64,000 nucleotides of DNA from Pseudomonas arcuscaelestis (GTDB lineage: Bacteria > Pseudomonadota > Gammaproteobacteria > Pseudomonadales > Pseudomonadaceae): contig NZ_JACOPV010000001.1 in assembly GCF_016881005.1 (NCBI RefSeq), forward strand, positions 1-64,000. Direction: 5' to 3'. Position 1 is the stretch's first letter; every line of letters starts with the position of its first letter. The translations under genes were made by a program, and so were the position numbers. Under the pieces are notes generated by a model. It was not told the origin of the DNA and did not search any database. It saw only the letters and a list, made by a program, of their open reading frames with translations. This document shows, piece after piece, positions 1-9,742 of this stretch.

Positions 1-384
1 GTACAGCACCCAGTACTCACCCTTGGCCAGCCCCGGCAGCACTTTCGAGAACCAGTTATCGAAGACAACCCAGAGCTTGTCGGTCTTGCCGGCGACCTGT
101 GGCGAGGCGGTGCCGCTGGCTTCCTGCCATTCACCTTCAAGGGTCTGGCAGCGATTGAGCACGCCGACCGTACCATCGGGCCTCACGTTGTAATGGGCCT
201 CCGACTGGGCGCAGTCGCGTTGAAAAAACATCGGCAAGCGCGCCAGTTCGAACCATTTGCCCTGATAGCGCTTGAGGTCGACACTCTCGACCGTCTTCGG
301 CGGGATCGGCCCCGCACCCGAGTGAGCGCAGCCGCCCAGGATCAGGCCGGCACACAGTGCAAACAGCAGGTGTAAGCGTTTCAT
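1..384 (-). CDS. blc: Outer-membrane lipocalin Blc (partial, C-terminus beyond window)
   Basis: The reading frame is open from an ATG at 384 to the window edge, giving 128 residues with no stop. Residues 1-19 form a lipoprotein signal ending in LILGGC (lipobox LGGC, lipidated Cys19). The lipocalin signature GKWFELARLP follows at about residues 43-52, and the later VVFDNWF and GEYWVLY strands fit the eight-stranded barrel. Bacterial Blc proteins (about 170-190 aa) sit in the outer membrane and bind fatty acids or lysophospholipids; about 50-60 residues are missing here. The start codon overlaps the stop of the upstream small lipoprotein gene (ATGA, 381-384), so the two are probably translationally coupled. 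Family assignment is firm; the ligand is inferred. Confidence 0.88.
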   Translation of the reverse strand, partial: MKRLHLLFALCAGLILGGCAHSGAGPIPPKTVESVDLKRYQGKWFELARLPMFFQRDCAQSEAHYNVRPDGTVGVLNRCQTLEGEWQEASGTASPQVAGKTDKLWVVFDNWFSKVLPGLAKGEYWVLY

Positions 385-635
385 TTGAGTCCCTGTCCGG
401 AGTACATCAGTACCTTGTCGGCGGCGTACTGCACACTGATAAAGCTCTTATCGTCACCCCAGGTGCAACTGGACATGCCCAGTGCGCCGGAGCAGTCCTT
501 GGGCGCGCCCAACAGTTTTTCGACCTCGACCTTGGTCATGCCCGCTTGAAGCTTCGAATAGTTTTCCTGATTGATCTTGTTGCACGCGGTTAGAAACACG
601 CACAAGGACAGCAGGGCGAGAGAACGCAACGACAT
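381..635 (-). CDS. Small BamE/OmlA-like lipoprotein
   Basis: This is an 84-aa protein with a signal peptide and lipobox FLTAC (Cys18). The mature part contains the pattern '[19 protein letters not shown]', typical of the SmpA/OmlA/BamE fold and DUF3862-like proteins, followed by [15 protein letters not shown], a likely disulfide-bearing strand turn. The true BamE (about 110-170 aa, in the Bam complex) is longer, so this is a short paralogue and not BamE itself. It is the first gene of a two-gene unit with blc (4-bp ATGA overlap), suggesting a shared envelope role. Its molecular function is unknown. Confidence 0.75.
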   Translation of the reverse strand: MSLRSLALLSLCVFLTACNKINQENYSKLQAGMTKVEVEKLLGAPKDCSGALGMSSCTWGDDKSFISVQYAADKVLMYSGQGLK

Positions 636-869
636 GAAAGGTCACTCCTGGACATGGGGATGCAGGCGCGATGGCCTACCGACAGCTTAGAAGGGAAAAA
701 CCACCTCTGGTTCCCGAGCTACCGCGTATTACTGGCGCCATTTCACTGCCTTTGGTCGTATAGACCGCTTCTGGACTCATCTTTTTCTTTGTGCAGACGA
801 CACAGATACGCGCTGCGACGTATTGCCGCGCCCTCCCCGTTGACCCGCCGTGTGCAGACAGACCTCGCA

Positions 870-2762
870 ATGACAAAAAACCTGAAGTTCAGCCACAAGA
901 TACTGCTCGCCGCCGCCTTGGTGGTTGCAGTCGCCTTTACCTGTTTTGTCCTGTTCAACGACTATCGCCAGCGCCAGACGCTGCGCAGCAATACTGAAGC
1001 TTCGATGCAGGAGCTTGGCAGCCTCACCAGCAGCAACATCCAGACCTGGCTGCAAAGCCGCATACAGATTCTGCACTCGTTGTCTCAGCAGGTAGCCGTC
1101 GATGGCGCCGACAAGGAGAGCCTGACCCGCAGCCTCAACCTGCCGGTGTACAGCAGCAACTTCGCCCTGACCTACTTCGGTGGCCAGGACGGCTACATGC
1201 AGTCGGTTCCACAAGGCAGCCGCGCTGCCGATTACGACCCACGTGTTCGCGGTTGGTATAAAGCCGCCACCAGTGCCGGCCAGACCATCGTCACCGAACC
1301 GTACATTTCGGCATCGATGAACAAACTGGTAATCACCCTGGCCACGCCGGTCCTGCATCAAGGACGCCTGATCGGCGTCAATGGTGCAGACACCGATCTG
1401 GACAGCATCAGCTCGATCATCAACGCCTTGGACTTCGACGGTCATGGCCACGCGTTTATCGTCAACGGCGACGGCAAGATTCTGGTGCACCCCGACGCCA
1501 AGCTGGCCCTGAAAAGCCTAAACGACGCTTACCCGCAGAACACCCCACAGATCGGCAGTGGCCTGAAAGAGCTCGAACAAGGCGAGCACAAGCAGTTCAT
1601 CACCTTCACCAAGGTCAATGGCGTGCCTTCGGCCGATTGGTACGTGGCCATGGTGCTCGATCAGGACTTCGCCTTCGCCATGCTCAGTGAACTGCGCACG
1701 TCAGCGATTTTTGCCACGGTCATTGCCGTGCTGATCATCATTGCCCTGCTTGGCCTGCTGATCCGTGTATTGATGGAGCCCCTGCACGTCATGGGCCGGG
1801 CAATGCACGACATCGCCGAGGGCGAAGGTGACCTCACCCGCCGACTGCGCATCCACGGCCAGGACGAGTTCGGTAGCCTCGGTCAGTCGTTCAACCGCTT
1901 TGTCGAACGGATTCACGAGTCGATCCGTGAAGTTTCCTCGGCTACCGGCCAGGTCAACGAAGTGGCCCTGCGCGTAGTCAGCGCCTCGAATGCCTCGATT
2001 CATAATGCTGACCAGCAATCGAGCCGCACCAGCAGCGTTGCTGCCGCGATCAATCAACTCGGTGCTGCAGCGCAGGAAATCGCCCAGAACGCCGCGCTCG
2101 CGTCGCAGCACTCCAGCGATGCGCGCAACCTGGCCGAAGAAGGTCAGCAAGTGGTCGATCAAACCATCGACGTTATGAATCAGCTGTCGGCAAAGATCAG
2201 TGACTCCTGCAGCAACATCGAGACCTTGAACGCCAACACGGTAAACATCGGCCAGATTCTCGAAGTGATCAGCGGCATTTCCCAGCAAACCAACCTGCTG
2301 GCGCTCAATGCGGCCATTGAGGCAGCACGAGCAGGTGAAGCGGGCCGTGGGTTCGCCGTCGTCGCTGACGAGGTGCGCAACCTTGCCCACCGCACCCAGG
2401 ATTCGGCGCAACAGGTACAACGAATTATTGAAGAATTGCAGGCTGGCGCGCAGGTGGCGGTCAGCACCATGACCGAAAGCCAGAGCCAGAGTCAGCACAG
2501 CGTTGGTATCGCCAACCAGGCAGGTGAACGACTGGGTAGTGTCACCCAGCGCATTGGTGAAATCGACGGCATGAACCAGTCAGTAGCCACCGCTACCGAA
2601 GAGCAGACAGCGGTGGTCGAGTCGATCAATGTCGACATCACCGAAATCAATACGCTGAATCAGGAAGGTGTGGAAAACCTGCAAGCGACCTTGCGTGCCT
2701 GCAAAGACCTGGAAAATCAGGCCAGTCGCCTGAAGCATCTGGTAGGAAGCTTCAGGATCTGA
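870..2762 (+). CDS. Methyl-accepting chemotaxis protein, PctA-like dCACHE chemoreceptor
   Basis: The chosen ATG at 870 begins [15 protein letters not shown], which matches the start of PctA/B/C receptors; an in-frame frame opening at 654 only adds non-membrane sequence. The protein is 630 aa. A first membrane helix lies at about 10-30, a periplasmic double-CACHE domain at about 35-270, a second helix at about 278-300, then HAMP, then a cytoplasmic signalling domain whose hairpin tip is near [30 protein letters not shown]. The ligand-pocket positions Y122, R127, W129, Y145 and D174 agree with the amino-acid-binding dCACHE motif recalled from PctA. The usual Asp two residues after Tyr145 is Ser147 (EPYISA instead of EPYVDA), so the ligand range may differ. 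It signals to CheA/CheW for flagellar chemotaxis. No che genes lie nearby. Confidence 0.9.
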   Translation: MTKNLKFSHKILLAAALVVAVAFTCFVLFNDYRQRQTLRSNTEASMQELGSLTSSNIQTWLQSRIQILHSLSQQVAVDGADKESLTRSLNLPVYSSNFALTYFGGQDGYMQSVPQGSRAADYDPRVRGWYKAATSAGQTIVTEPYISASMNKLVITLATPVLHQGRLIGVNGADTDLDSISSIINALDFDGHGHAFIVNGDGKILVHPDAKLALKSLNDAYPQNTPQIGSGLKELEQGEHKQFITFTKVNGVPSADWYVAMVLDQDFAFAMLSELRTSAIFATVIAVLIIIALLGLLIRVLMEPLHVMGRAMHDIAEGEGDLTRRLRIHGQDEFGSLGQSFNRFVERIHESIREVSSATGQVNEVALRVVSASNASIHNADQQSSRTSSVAAAINQLGAAAQEIAQNAALASQHSSDARNLAEEGQQVVDQTIDVMNQLSAKISDSCSNIETLNANTVNIGQILEVISGISQQTNLLALNAAIEAARAGEAGRGFAVVADEVRNLAHRTQDSAQQVQRIIEELQAGAQVAVSTMTESQSQSQHSVGIANQAGERLGSVTQRIGEIDGMNQSVATATEEQTAVVESINVDITEINTLNQEGVENLQATLRACKDLENQASRLKHLVGSFRI

Positions 2763-2776
2763 GGTAAAACTGTCGA

Positions 2777-2822
2777 GGGGCAAGCCCGCCCCCACCTGCT
2801 TCGGTGGGAACGGGCTTGCCCC
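2777..2822. repeat. REP-like hairpin between the chemoreceptor and DUF924 gene
   Basis: The arms GGGGCAAGCCCG (2777-2788) and CGGGCTTGCCCC (2811-2822) are perfect inverses, and CCCACC/GGTGGG form an inner stem. The core GGGCAAGCCCGC resembles the REP elements common in P. putida. It lies between two converging genes and may act as a bidirectional transcript end. Confidence 0.7.
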
Positions 2823-2837
2823 GCGATTGAGACCAAC

Positions 2838-3434
2838 TTAGAACCTTGAGCCCGGTTCCAGCAGAAAATCCATCTCTTCGTCAGTACTCGGCCGATTCAG
2901 TGTCAGATTACGGTGCGGGAAGCGGCCAAAACGGGCAATGACGCGCTGGTGCTGTTCGGCGTAATCGAGAAAACCTTCGAACAAGCGTCGATCGTTTTCC
3001 GGCTGGGCATCGAGCAACAGTTGATAACGCTCGACGCTGACGTTCTGCCAATCCAGCACTTCGGCATGCTCCAACACCAGCAGGATGAACACCCGCTGGA
3101 TCGGCAGCAATTGGTAATCCCAATGCTTGCCCAGCCCCTGCATCACCAGCACCTGCGCACGCCGGTCGCCATCGAAGGCTCGCGGGGTGTCACGGTGGAT
3201 CATGCGCGGGAGCTGATCGAGCAACAGCACCAGGCCAAGCCAGCCCTGCGGGCTTTGCAGCCACTCATCCAGACCTCCCGCCAGGGCTTGCTCGACCAGA
3301 TCGCCGAAGTGCTCTTGCGCTTCGGCGTCGTGGTGCTTGCCAAACCACAGCGTGCTCTTCTCGTCAGCGACGTCCTTGGGACTGGTGCCCCATCCGAACC
3401 ACCACTCCAGTAACGGCTGCCAAGGTGCGAGCAT
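2838..3434 (-). CDS. DUF924 family protein
   Basis: This 198-aa soluble protein opens with LEWWFG(W)G, followed by STLWFGKHHDAEA, then GLVLLLDQLPRMIHRDTPRAF and a final ARFGRFPHRN. These blocks define the DUF924 family, an all-helical TPR-like fold of unknown biochemical role widespread in proteobacteria. The 'LDQ.PR' and 'RFPHRN' motifs are the most conserved parts and are intact. The gene starts 3 bp after the fbp stop codon and is very probably co-transcribed with it. No enzymatic function is claimed. Confidence 0.88.
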   Translation of the reverse strand: MLAPWQPLLEWWFGWGTSPKDVADEKSTLWFGKHHDAEAQEHFGDLVEQALAGGLDEWLQSPQGWLGLVLLLDQLPRMIHRDTPRAFDGDRRAQVLVMQGLGKHWDYQLLPIQRVFILLVLEHAEVLDWQNVSVERYQLLLDAQPENDRRLFEGFLDYAEQHQRVIARFGRFPHRNLTLNRPSTDEEMDFLLEPGSRF

Positions 3435-3437
3435 GAC

Positions 3438-4448
3438 TTACTCCTGGTGATAACCGGTAACGCGCTCGACTTCCTGCTTGGAGCCGAGGAACACTGCCAC
3501 ACGCTGGTGCAGGCTCTCGGGCTGGATGTCGAGGATGCGCTGTTTGCCGTCGGTGGATGCACCGCCAGCCTGTTCGATAATGAACGACATCGGATTCGCT
3601 TCGTACATCAGGCGCAGCTTGCCAGGCTTGGAAGGCTCGCGTGCGTCACGCGGATACATGAACAGGCCGCCGCGGGTGAGGATGCGATGCACATCGGCAA
3701 CCATCGAGGCGATCCAGCGCATGTTGTAGTTCTTTTTCAGCGGGCCGGTCTCACCTGCCAGCAGCTCGCCCACATAGCGGGTCACAGGCTCTTCCCAGTG
3801 ACGCTGGTTGGACATGTTGATGGCGAACTCGGCGGTAGTTTCCGGCACCTGAATGTTTTCGTGAGTCAGTACGAAGCTGCCCAGTTCACGATCCAGGGTG
3901 AAGCCTTTAACGCCATTGCCCAGGGTCAGGATCAGCATGGTCTGTGGGCCATAGATCGCGTAACCGGCAGCTACTTGTTCGGTGCCTGGCTGCAGGAAAG
4001 CCTGTTCGTTGAGGCTTTCGTTCTGGCTCAGGTACTCGTTGGGGCAACGCAGTACCGAGAAGATGGTACCGACCGAAACGTTGACGTCGATGTTCGACGA
4101 ACCGTCCAGCGGGTCGAATACCAGCAGGTAGGCGCCTTTCGGGTATTTGCCCGGAATCTGATAGGCATTGTCCATTTCTTCGGACGCCATGCCGGCCAGG
4201 TGACCGCCCCACTCGTTGGCTTCGAGGAGGATATCGTTGGAAATCACGTCCAGTTTCTTCTGGACTTCGCCCTGCACGTTTTCGGTACCCATGCTGCCCA
4301 GAACACCGCCCAGGGCGCCCTTGGAAACGTTGTGGCTGATCTCCTTGCACGCACGCGCCACCACTTCGATCAGGAAGCGCAGATCGGCAGGAGTACTGTT
4401 GCTGCGGGTCTGCTCAATCAAATAGCGACTCAGGGTAACGCGGGACAT
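3438..4448 (-). CDS. fbp: Fructose-1,6-bisphosphatase class I
   Basis: This 336-aa cytosolic enzyme hydrolyses fructose 1,6-bisphosphate to fructose 6-phosphate, the irreversible gluconeogenic step. The metal/phosphate signature [18 protein letters not shown] (about 117-134) is complete, and the substrate-binding region near [18 protein letters not shown] and [21 protein letters not shown] is present. The ATG at 4448 ([15 protein letters not shown]) was chosen over an upstream in-frame opening because it matches the usual class I N-terminus and length. It is followed at 3 bp by the DUF924 gene and preceded by glgP on the same strand with a 141-bp gap. Pseudomonads need this enzyme for growth on organic acids and for the cyclic Entner-Doudoroff flow. 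Confidence 0.97.
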   Translation of the reverse strand: MSRVTLSRYLIEQTRSNSTPADLRFLIEVVARACKEISHNVSKGALGGVLGSMGTENVQGEVQKKLDVISNDILLEANEWGGHLAGMASEEMDNAYQIPGKYPKGAYLLVFDPLDGSSNIDVNVSVGTIFSVLRCPNEYLSQNESLNEQAFLQPGTEQVAAGYAIYGPQTMLILTLGNGVKGFTLDRELGSFVLTHENIQVPETTAEFAINMSNQRHWEEPVTRYVGELLAGETGPLKKNYNMRWIASMVADVHRILTRGGLFMYPRDAREPSKPGKLRLMYEANPMSFIIEQAGGASTDGKQRILDIQPESLHQRVAVFLGSKQEVERVTGYHQE

Positions 4449-4589
4449 GTAAGGCTCCGAAGAAGGGGGTAGTAAAAACCCACGCAGTTTACAGGGAGAG
4501 TGAAGCGCTAGCGAGCTATCCGACACGCTTGCCCGATCAGACGGCACTTTGGCCCGAGAGTTCACCCCTCCCGGACCGTCCTGCACAGC

Positions 4590-7040
4590 TTAGTCGAGGG
4601 CTTTCCAGATTTGCGTGGCGTACTCGCGAATTGTCCGGTCCGAGGAAAACCAGCCCATTCGCGCGGTGTTGAGCACAGCTGTGCGCCACCACTGCTTGGG
4701 GTCGTGCCAGAGCGCTTCAACGCGCATCTGGGCGTCCCAGTAGGCATCGAAATCGGCACACACCAAAAAGCGATCATGAGCAACCAATGAGTCCACCAAA
4801 CCCACATAACGCGCAGGATCATCAGGAGAGAACACCCCACTGCGAATGGCCTGGAGCACATCATTGAGCCGATGAGAGGCGCCTATCGCCGCATTGGCAC
4901 CGAATTCACCACTGCGCTTGCGTGCCTCGACCTGTTGCGCGGTCAAGCCGAAGATAAACATGTTTTCCGAGCCCACTTCCTCACACATCTCGACGTTGGC
5001 GCCGTCCAAGGTGCCGATAGTCAAGGCACCGTTGAGCCCGAACTTCATGTTACTGGTACCGGAAGCCTCATAGCCGGCAGTGGATATCTGCTCGGAAAGA
5101 TCGGCCGCGGGGATGATGCTTTCAGCCAAACTAACGTTGTAGTTGGGCAAGAACACCACTTTAAGCAGGCCGCGAACCGTGGGGTCGTTGTTCACTACCC
5201 GCGCGATGTCGTTGCTCAATTTGATGATCAGCTTGGCTTGGTGGTAACTGGCAGCCGCCTTGCCAGCGAAGATTTTTACCCGCGGCGCCCACCCCGCTCC
5301 CGGCTCCGAGCGTATCGCCTGGTACAGGGCCACAGTGTGCAGAAGGTTGAGTAACTGGCGCTTGTACTCGTGGATGCGCTTTACCTGTACATCGAACATC
5401 GCTTGCGGATTAACCGAAATGCCCAAGCGCTCCTGGATCAACGCGGCCAGTGCCCTCTTGCTGTGCAAACGCTGCTCGGCAAACTGTTTGCGAAATGCTG
5501 CCTTATCGGCAAAGGGTTCAAGATCGCGCAAGCGACCCTGCGGATCGTCAAGCAAGCCATCGCCCAAGGCTTCAACCAGCATGTCGGTCAACTGTGGATT
5601 GGCCTGGTATAACCATCTACGGAAAGTAATGCCGTTGGTCTTGTTGTTGATCCGCTCGGGGTAAAGCTTGTGCAGCTCGGCAAATACTGTGCTGCGCATC
5701 AACTTGGTGTGCAACGCAGATACGCCATTGACGCTGTGCGAACCAAGGAAAGCCAGGTTACCCATTCTCACGCGCCGACCATTGTCTTCCTCGATCAGCG
5801 ACACCGCGCGCAACACGTCAAAGTCATGAATGCCCTTGGCCCGCAGCGCATCGATGTGAAAGGCGTTGATCAGGTAGATGATCTGCATGTGCCGCGGCAA
5901 CATGCGCTCCATCAGGCCGACTGGCCAGGTTTCCAGCGCTTCAGGCAACAGTGTGTGGTTGGTGTATGCAAGCGTATCGACGGTCAGTTGCCAGGCGGTG
6001 TCCCACGGCACCTCATGTTGATCGACCAGCAGGCGCATCAATTCGGCCACGGCAATCGAGGGGTGGGTGTCATTGAGCTGGATCGCTGCCGACTCATGCA
6101 GGTTGAGCAGGCTGTCGTGCATGTTCAGGTGGCGGCGCAACAGATCCTGCAGCGAGGCGCTGACGAAAAAGTACTCCTGACGCAGGCGCAACTCCTGCCC
6201 GGCCTCGGTACTGTCGGCTGGGTAAAGCACCCGCGAAATACTTTCGGCGCGAGCCACTTCGGCCACGGCGCCCAAGTGATCCCCGGCATTGAATCGCTCC
6301 AGGTGCAGCTCTTCCAGGGCTCGCGCACGCCATAGGCGCAAGGTATTGACGCTAGAACCGCGCCAGCCAACCACTGGCGTGTCATAGGCCACCGCCCTTA
6401 CCGTTTCGCCCGGCCACCACACCTGGCGCTGTTGGCCATCAGAGTCATGTACTGTCTCGACGCTGCCACCGAAGCTGATCGGATAGATCACCTCGGCGCG
6501 CTCGAACTCCCAGGGGTTGCCGAAGTCCAGCCAGTTCTCGGTTTGCTCCTGCTGCCAACCATCGACCACTGCCTGGCGAAACAAACCGTGCTCGTAACGA
6601 ATGCCATAACCGTGGGCAGCGATGCCCAGGGTCGACATACTTTCCATGAAGCACGCGGCCAGGCGCCCAAGGCCACCATTGCCGAGCGCCGCATCTGGCT
6701 CCAATAGGCGAATGCGTTCCAAATCGACATCGAGACCCTCGAGCGCCTCACGGGCGATGTCCAGCAACCCCAGATTGCTCAAGCTGTCGTACAGCAAACG
6801 GCCGATAAGGAACTCCAGGGACAAGTAGTAAACGCGCTTCTGGCTTTTGCGATAGATTTGCCGCGTATGGTCCATCCAGTGATCGACCATGTGATCACGG
6901 GCTGCCAGGGCAATGGCTTCGAACCAGTCATGATCAAAAGCATGCTCCGGGTCCTTACCGACCGAATAGGTCAATTTATCCAGTACAGCGGTGCGAAAAG
7001 CAGCCACCTCTGCGTCACGAGCGAGTGGTTCCTGAGACAT
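4590..7040 (-). CDS. glgP: Glycogen/maltodextrin phosphorylase
   Basis: This is an 816-aa PLP enzyme of glycosyltransferase family 35, cleaving alpha-1,4-glucan with phosphate to glucose 1-phosphate. The N-terminal half has GNGGLGRLAACFMESM and the tower/catalytic region RVKIFAGKAAASYHQAKLI. The PLP-lysine site EASGTSNMKFGLNGALTIGT is intact near residue 660. The length equals that of bacterial phosphorylases (790-830 aa). The start MSQEPLARD leaves about 20 residues before the conserved domain. No glg biosynthesis genes accompany it here; it sits upstream of fbp in the same direction. Its carbohydrate feeds sugar-phosphate metabolism. Confidence 0.96.
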   Translation of the reverse strand: MSQEPLARDAEVAAFRTAVLDKLTYSVGKDPEHAFDHDWFEAIALAARDHMVDHWMDHTRQIYRKSQKRVYYLSLEFLIGRLLYDSLSNLGLLDIAREALEGLDVDLERIRLLEPDAALGNGGLGRLAACFMESMSTLGIAAHGYGIRYEHGLFRQAVVDGWQQEQTENWLDFGNPWEFERAEVIYPISFGGSVETVHDSDGQQRQVWWPGETVRAVAYDTPVVGWRGSSVNTLRLWRARALEELHLERFNAGDHLGAVAEVARAESISRVLYPADSTEAGQELRLRQEYFFVSASLQDLLRRHLNMHDSLLNLHESAAIQLNDTHPSIAVAELMRLLVDQHEVPWDTAWQLTVDTLAYTNHTLLPEALETWPVGLMERMLPRHMQIIYLINAFHIDALRAKGIHDFDVLRAVSLIEEDNGRRVRMGNLAFLGSHSVNGVSALHTKLMRSTVFAELHKLYPERINNKTNGITFRRWLYQANPQLTDMLVEALGDGLLDDPQGRLRDLEPFADKAAFRKQFAEQRLHSKRALAALIQERLGISVNPQAMFDVQVKRIHEYKRQLLNLLHTVALYQAIRSEPGAGWAPRVKIFAGKAAASYHQAKLIIKLSNDIARVVNNDPTVRGLLKVVFLPNYNVSLAESIIPAADLSEQISTAGYEASGTSNMKFGLNGALTIGTLDGANVEMCEEVGSENMFIFGLTAQQVEARKRSGEFGANAAIGASHRLNDVLQAIRSGVFSPDDPARYVGLVDSLVAHDRFLVCADFDAYWDAQMRVEALWHDPKQWWRTAVLNTARMGWFSSDRTIREYATQIWKALD

Positions 7041-7198
7041 GCGACGTCCTCGGGCAAGTTGACGAATGCGGATGGAGATTTCTCAGCCTAGACCGTTCGA
7101 CACAGAGCGTTGGCACTGGTTCTTGGGTTTCTGTGCAAAAGCTCGCGCCGCAGAGGCAAGAACCGGCAAATGGTTGTTCACATTTTGACCAACTCCGG

Positions 7199-7204
7199 TA
7201 TGAT
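7199..7204 (+). promoter_or_regulatory. Candidate -10 box (TATGAT) before the ykgJ-type gene
   Basis: TATGAT lies 37 bp before the ATG at 7241 in a locally AT-rich stretch. A TTGTTC hexamer is 19 bp upstream (7174-7179), a little far for a -35, so only the -10 is proposed. Confidence 0.4.
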
Positions 7205-7240
7205 CGCGCGCCTTACTAGAACATCTAAAACCTGAGCCTG

Positions 7241-7648
7241 ATGAAACCAACCTTGATTGCCGCCGCCGAAGTTGACCGGCTGGATACCTGGCAAAAATAT
7301 GTCAGCCATATGTGCGGAGGCTGCAATTCCACCTGCTGCCAATTGCCAGTGGAAGTGAAGTTGAAAGACCTGATCCGCATTGGCGTGGTGGATGAGTTCG
7401 AGCAAGGCGAACCGCCAAAGTCGATCGCCAAGCGCTTGCAGAAAGAAGGCATCGTTGATCGCTTCAATCAGAAGTCGGGGATTTTCACCCTGGCGCAAAT
7501 GAGTAACGACGACTGCTTGTACCTGGATCGCAAGAGCCGTCTGTGCACCATTTATGACAAGCGCCCGGACACCTGCCGCAACCATCCGCGCGTCGGGCCG
7601 CGTCCGGGCTATTGCGCCTACATTCCCAAGCCTGCTGCGCGGCGCTAA
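7241..7648 (+). CDS. YkgJ family cysteine cluster protein (UPF0153)
   Basis: This is a 135-aa soluble protein with eight cysteines. CGGCNSTCC sits near residues 25-33, then DDCLYLD, CTIYDKRPDTCRNHP and a last Cys in GYCAYIP. This CxxCxxxCC...C...C pattern is the YkgJ/UPF0153 cluster, believed to hold a metal or Fe-S centre. The function is unknown. It is divergent from glgP and convergent with typA, sharing the terminator at 7744-7777 with the latter. Confidence 0.85.
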   Translation: MKPTLIAAAEVDRLDTWQKYVSHMCGGCNSTCCQLPVEVKLKDLIRIGVVDEFEQGEPPKSIAKRLQKEGIVDRFNQKSGIFTLAQMSNDDCLYLDRKSRLCTIYDKRPDTCRNHPRVGPRPGYCAYIPKPAARR

Positions 7649-7678
7649 GCCGCAGGACATCGGTTTTCCTGCGAAGTG

Positions 7679-7722
7679 CTGTAGCTGCGAGACGGCTTCG
7701 CAGGGTAAGCCCGCTCCAACAG
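7679..7722. repeat. REP-like intergenic repeat
   Basis: The segment contains CTGCGAGACGGCTTCGCAG followed by GGTAAGCCCGCTCCAACA. The two halves resemble the 'gcgaagcc...' and 'GGGCAAGCCCGCTCC' blocks of P. putida intergenic repeats. It lies between the ykgJ-type gene and the terminator. Confidence 0.5.
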
Positions 7723-7743
7723 TACGGTTGCTGCAGACAAACA

Positions 7744-7777
7744 AAAACGCCCCCGGCCTTTCGACCGGGGGCGTTTT
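7744..7777. terminator. Bidirectional intrinsic terminator (ykgJ-type gene / typA)
   Basis: A near-perfect stem CGCCCCCGG/CCGGGGGCG with an 8-nt loop is flanked by A-run on the left and TTTT on the right, so it can stop transcripts from both converging genes. Confidence 0.9.
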
Positions 7778-7791
7778 CGTTTCAGCCTAAC

Positions 7792-9615
7792 TTAGTTAGC
7801 TTTGGCTTTCTTGGCAGCACGAGTACGCTCGCCTTCGTCGAGGATCTTCTTACGCAGACGGATCGACTTAGGGGTTACTTCGCACAGCTCGTCGTCCTGG
7901 ATGAATTCCAGAGCCTGTTCCAGGGTGAAGCGAACAGGTGGAACCAGAGCGATGGTTTCGTCTTTACCCGAAGCACGCATGTTGTCGAGCTTCTTGCCCT
8001 TGGTAGGGTTGACGCCCAGGTCGTTGTCACGGCTGTTCAGACCAACGATCTGACCGTTGTAGATCTCCTGACCGTGCTCTACGAACAGCTTGCCGCGAGC
8101 CTGCAGGGTTTCCAGGGAGTAGGTCAGAGCCTTGCCGGTTTCAACCGAAACCAGTACGCCGTTCTGACGGCCGGACATGTGGCCGGACTTCATCGGGGCG
8201 TAGCGATCGAAGATCGAGGTCAGGATGCCTGCACCGTTGGTCAGGGTCAGGAACTGGTTACGGAAACCGATCAGACCACGGGCTGGAATGTTGTATTCCA
8301 GGCGTACACGGCCCTTGCCATCCGGAACCATATTGGTCAGGTCGCCTTTACGCAGACCCATTTCTTCCATGACCTTGCCCTGCGAATCTTCAGGGATGTC
8401 GATGGTGACGTTTTCGAACGGCTCGTTCTTCACGCCGTCGACTTCACGGATGATTACTTCCGGACGACCAACACCCATTTCGAAGCCTTCGCGACGCATG
8501 GTTTCGATCAGTACCGAAAGGTGCAGCTCACCACGGCCGGACACCTTGAACTTGTCAGCCGAGTCGCCTTCTTCAACGCGCAGTGCAACGTTGTACAGCA
8601 GCTCTTTGTCCAGACGCTCTTTAATGTTACGGCTGGTGACGAACTTGCCTTCTTTACCGCAGAACGGCGAGTCGTTGACCTGGAAGGTCATCGAAACGGT
8701 TGGCTCGTCAACGGTCAGTGGCTTCATCGCCTCTACTGCGTCCGGGGAGCACAGGGTGTCGGAGATGAACAGCTCGTCGAAGCCGCTGACGCAAACGATG
8801 TCGCCAGCCAGCGCTTCTTCAACGTCAACACGGTGCAGACCGTGGTGACCCATCAGCTTCAGGATGCGACCGTTACGCTTCTTGCCATCGACGTCGATAG
8901 CGACAACCGGGGTGTTCGGCTTGACGCGACCACGAGCGATACGGCCAACACCGATAACACCCAGGAAGCTGTTGTAGTCCAGTGCCGAGATTTGCATCTG
9001 GAACGGACCGTCACGGTCAACAGTAGGAGCCGGTACGTTGTCGATGATCGACTGGTACAGCGGGGTCATGTCTTCGGCCATTTCGGTGTGGTCCAGACCG
9101 GCAATGCCGTTCAGGGCCGAGGCGTAGACGACTTTGAAGTCCAGCTGTTCTTCGGTAGCACCGAGGTTGTCGAACAGATCGAAGATCTGGTCCAGAACCC
9201 AGTCAGGACGCGCGCCCGGACGGTCAACCTTGTTGATAACCACGATTGGACGCAGGCCGGCTTCGAAAGCCTTCTTGGTCACGAAACGAGTTTGCGGCAT
9301 AGGGCCGTCTTGGGCGTCGACCAGCAGCAGCACCGAGTCAACCATCGACATTACACGCTCAACCTCGCCACCGAAGTCGGCGTGGCCTGGGGTGTCGACG
9401 ATGTTGATGTGGTAGCCGTTCCAGTTGATGGCGGTGTTTTTCGCCAGAATGGTAATACCGCGCTCTTTTTCCTGGTCGTTGGAGTCCATGACGCGCTCGT
9501 CGTTGAGCTCGTTACGCTCCAGGGTGCCGGACTGACGCAGGAGTTTGTCGACCAGAGTGGTTTTACCATGGTCAACGTGGGCGATGATGGCGATGTTACG
9601 TAGATTTTCGATCAC
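7792..9615 (-). CDS. typA: Translational GTPase TypA/BipA
   Basis: This 607-aa GTPase is a paralogue of EF-G/LepA. The G1 motif AHVDHGKTT is at residues 13-21, G3 DTPGHADF and G4 NKVDR follow, and the switch I region carries [12 protein letters not shown]. The C-terminal BipA-specific domain includes the region of [13 protein letters not shown]. It binds 70S ribosomes and supports ribosome assembly and stress or low-temperature growth. The length is that of the family and the start [18 protein letters not shown] is canonical. It is downstream of thiI on the same strand, 127 bp apart, and ends at the shared terminator. Confidence 0.97.
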   Translation of the reverse strand: MIENLRNIAIIAHVDHGKTTLVDKLLRQSGTLERNELNDERVMDSNDQEKERGITILAKNTAINWNGYHINIVDTPGHADFGGEVERVMSMVDSVLLLVDAQDGPMPQTRFVTKKAFEAGLRPIVVINKVDRPGARPDWVLDQIFDLFDNLGATEEQLDFKVVYASALNGIAGLDHTEMAEDMTPLYQSIIDNVPAPTVDRDGPFQMQISALDYNSFLGVIGVGRIARGRVKPNTPVVAIDVDGKKRNGRILKLMGHHGLHRVDVEEALAGDIVCVSGFDELFISDTLCSPDAVEAMKPLTVDEPTVSMTFQVNDSPFCGKEGKFVTSRNIKERLDKELLYNVALRVEEGDSADKFKVSGRGELHLSVLIETMRREGFEMGVGRPEVIIREVDGVKNEPFENVTIDIPEDSQGKVMEEMGLRKGDLTNMVPDGKGRVRLEYNIPARGLIGFRNQFLTLTNGAGILTSIFDRYAPMKSGHMSGRQNGVLVSVETGKALTYSLETLQARGKLFVEHGQEIYNGQIVGLNSRDNDLGVNPTKGKKLDNMRASGKDETIALVPPVRFTLEQALEFIQDDELCEVTPKSIRLRKKILDEGERTRAAKKAKAN

Positions 9616-9742
9616 TTGTGTATCTCGATCAGAGGATTCGGGTTGCCACTATTTTAAGTGGCGAATATGAATGAACGGCGCTCAGACTGCCCGGCGGTCG
9701 GGAGGGCGATGGCGGATACTGCCGCCATACAACCCCGGCGTC

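Noticed and set aside
7612..9603. A 663-codon open frame opposite typA
   Set aside because: It lies wholly antisense to an unmistakable typA and its translation has no domain-like features; long antisense frames are a by-product of GC-biased codon use.
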